From: Desulfarculaceae bacterium
GTDB taxonomy: Bacteria > Desulfobacterota > Desulfobacteria > Desulfobacterales > Desulfobacteraceae
DNA length: 13,542 nt
Assembly: GCA_021737205.1 (NCBI GenBank)
Contig: JAIPEK010000032.1
Span: forward strand, 1 to 13,542
Direction: 5' to 3'
The notes beneath the pieces were generated by a model, which saw nothing but the letters and a program-made list of their open reading frames with translations, was not told where the DNA came from and did not search any database. Below, one piece after another: positions 11,993 through 13,542 of the stretch. Position numbers and translations under genes: made by a program. Each line of letters starts with the position of its first letter. Within the stretch, counting starts at the first letter, position 1.

Positions 11993-13542
11993 TCAAATAA
12001 TCCGGTCGATTTGATCCAGAAGATCGTCCATGTTCCCGCCCAGTGTTTCCAGAAGCGCTTTCTGTTCCTGTTTTTCACTCTTTTCTTTCCGGACCAGTTC
12101 CTCCGCCTTCTCGATTTCCATGCCGCCCGCCCTGAATCTTTCGGACAGCACATCGTGAAAAGAACGAAGGGAAGCTTCAATTAAAGGATGAAAATATTGA
12201 TTTTTCAGTACGGATTCATATTCTAAAAGGCTTTTGAGGGAACTGTTCAGGGCTTCTTTTTTCATCCGGGCGCAGGCCCGGTTAAACCCCTTTTCCATGG
12301 ACAGGGTCTCATCCCTGTTCAAAAATTTTCTGAAAACCTGGACCATTGAATCAATCCCGAACCCGGCAAGAGATTCGGCCCTGATCCTTCCGCTGTACCG
12401 GGCGGTAAGGGACAGATCCGGCAGTTCGATTCCGGCAATTCTTTTAACGGTTTCAAGATCCACCGGATTTTTCAGGGCAATATCTCCCTTTCCCTCATTC
12501 GTACGGTCCGATGCATCTTCAAACAGTTTTTCCTCCTCTCCGGTGACGGATCGGGGCGCCACACTGTACGAATCATAAAGGGATTTGAAATGGTCTGTGA
12601 TATCATTTTCCAGCTCGCGGACCAGCTTTACAAGCTTCGGGGTGATATGTTCCGCTGCAAACCGGTCCAAATCTTTTGCAAAATCAAGGAAAAACAGGTG
12701 AAGCGCCATGGAAAAACCGCTGGATCCGATTTTCCGCCTGTATGGAGTGCAGTCCGCGGACCGGTTTTCCACAAACCGGGAGAGATTTCGGGCAAAGCTT
12801 TCTTCACTTTTGGTAAAATGGAAGTCAAGATTCGATTCGATTTCCCTTTTCAATCCCTTGACTACTCCGCCGGCGGAGTTCCGGAATATGAGTTCAAGAC
12901 GGATGCTTTTTTCCCGGGCCTCTTTGAGCCCCGAAATCCTCTTCTCCGCGTTTTGCGTATCATCCCCCAGAAGATCGGAGAAAAGCTCGATTCTCTCTTT
13001 CACGTTCTCAGCGATCATATGGAGTCTTTCCACATGGTTGAACAGCAACAGGTGGTACCGGTCATGTGAAATCATATGCCCCAGCTTCCGGTTGAACTTC
13101 TCGGTCATCCGCCGCGTATAATCTACAAATTCCGTATCCCGGCGCCACTGGTCCAGGCGATCGGCATCTTTTGACGAAAGCTTTTCTTCCGCTTTTTCGA
13201 ACAGGTTGAAAAGAGAGGAGAAGCAATAAAATTCCGCCTCACTTTTAAAAAAAGAAAGATCGCGCAGGATTTTCCGTTCAAGCGCAAGAAAGTCTTCAAG
13301 GCCCTGGTGTTCACTGATATCACAATTGATCACGAACAGGATATTCTCCACAAGTCCCATGTCCCGGACAAGGGAGAGGAACTTGACATCCGCCTCCCTC
13401 AACCCGGTCCGGCTGCTGATGACATAGACAATCATGTGGGCGGCACCCAGATATTTCAGTATCTGGGTCAGATGGGCCGGATCCGTGGAATCCGCCCCCT
13501 GGCAGTCCGCAAGTTCCACCCCTCCTTCCATGCCCAAGGTGT
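11993..13542 (-). CDS. Dynamin-like GTPase (partial, N-terminus off the right edge)
   Basis: At least 516 residues in one open frame that continues past the window edge; the P-loop (G1) and switch I would lie outside. Near the edge is a G3-like DxxG in GVELADCQGADSTDP, with Cys-Gln where dynamins usually have Thr-Pro. Next comes AAHMIVYVISSRTGLREADVKFL, then a G4-like FVINCDISEH. That last motif lacks the usual NKxD lysine. The rest is almost entirely helical and charged, with long amphipathic helices as in the middle and effector parts of bacterial dynamin-like proteins, and a Lys/Glu-rich coiled coil near the C-terminus (ELVRKEKSEKQEQKALLETL). Bacterial dynamins remodel membranes. An ATG close to the edge (13531) is not the start, since the G3 motif follows it directly. 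A related TRAFAC GTPase is the alternative. Confidence 0.75.
   Translation of the reverse strand, partial: TLGMEGGVELADCQGADSTDPAHLTQILKYLGAAHMIVYVISSRTGLREADVKFLSLVRDMGLVENILFVINCDISEHQGLEDFLALERKILRDLSFFKSEAEFYCFSSLFNLFEKAEEKLSSKDADRLDQWRRDTEFVDYTRRMTEKFNRKLGHMISHDRYHLLLFNHVERLHMIAENVKERIELFSDLLGDDTQNAEKRISGLKEAREKSIRLELIFRNSAGGVVKGLKREIESNLDFHFTKSEESFARNLSRFVENRSADCTPYRRKIGSSGFSMALHLFFLDFAKDLDRFAAEHITPKLVKLVRELENDITDHFKSLYDSYSVAPRSVTGEEEKLFEDASDRTNEGKGDIALKNPVDLETVKRIAGIELPDLSLTARYSGRIRAESLAGFGIDSMVQVFRKFLNRDETLSMEKGFNRACARMKKEALNSSLKSLLEYESVLKNQYFHPLIEASLRSFHDVLSERFRAGGMEIEKAEELVRKEKSEKQEQKALLETLGGNMDDLLDQIDRII

Overview
The window looks like the chromosome of a Gram-negative, sulfate-reducing bacterium of the Desulfobacterota, most likely Desulfobacterales. 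Three things point there. The left edge holds a TmcC/HmcE-type cytochrome b anchor typical of sulfate-respiration electron-transfer complexes. The housekeeping proteins (MetK, AhcY, a PfkB kinase, an EctR-like MarR) have the look of that group. The outer-membrane lipid bridge genes (ydbH-ynbE-ydbL) require a two-membrane envelope. No mobile element, CRISPR array, rRNA or tRNA gene was seen. These family calls come from recognising motifs by eye, not from searches.

Left part (1-5783), the activated methyl cycle. After the partial TmcC-like gene (minus strand, GTG start) comes a divergent class I SAM-dependent methyltransferase. It converges on, and overlaps by 20 bp, a PfkB-family kinase of adenosine-kinase type. 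A 333-bp AT-rich divergent control region separates the kinase from metK-ahcY. Together the genes cover SAM synthesis (MetK), methyl transfer (the methyltransferase), SAH hydrolysis (AhcY) and probably adenosine removal (the kinase). The divergent region has two good promoters, a 23-bp direct repeat (21/23 identical), a 12-bp-arm inverted repeat and a smaller palindrome over the kinase -10 box, so the two units are probably co-regulated. A strong hairpin-plus-T-run terminator closes metK-ahcY.

Middle part (5781-11243), all on the minus strand. First is a stand-alone MarR regulator. Then comes a tightly packed five-gene operon, in transcription order: a molybdenum-carrier-like SLOG protein with an extra C-terminal domain, a rhomboid protease fused to a DnaJ-C-terminal-like domain, ydbH, ynbE and ydbL. 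Successive start and stop codons overlap at three of the four junctions. In E. coli YdbH-YnbE is an AsmA-like bridge that carries phospholipid to the outer membrane, with YdbL as accessory factor. Here that module is co-transcribed with an intramembrane protease and a nucleotide-fold protein.

Right part (11289-13542). An HD-domain phosphohydrolase on the plus strand converges on a dynamin-like GTPase (minus strand, N-terminus outside the window). Between them is a 75-bp inverted array of degenerate heptamers centred on C(A/G)GTT, able to form a large hairpin.

The best candidates for something new are the rhomboid-DnaJ fusion inside the YdbH operon, the operator-like repeats between the kinase and metK, and the permuted heptamer hairpin.
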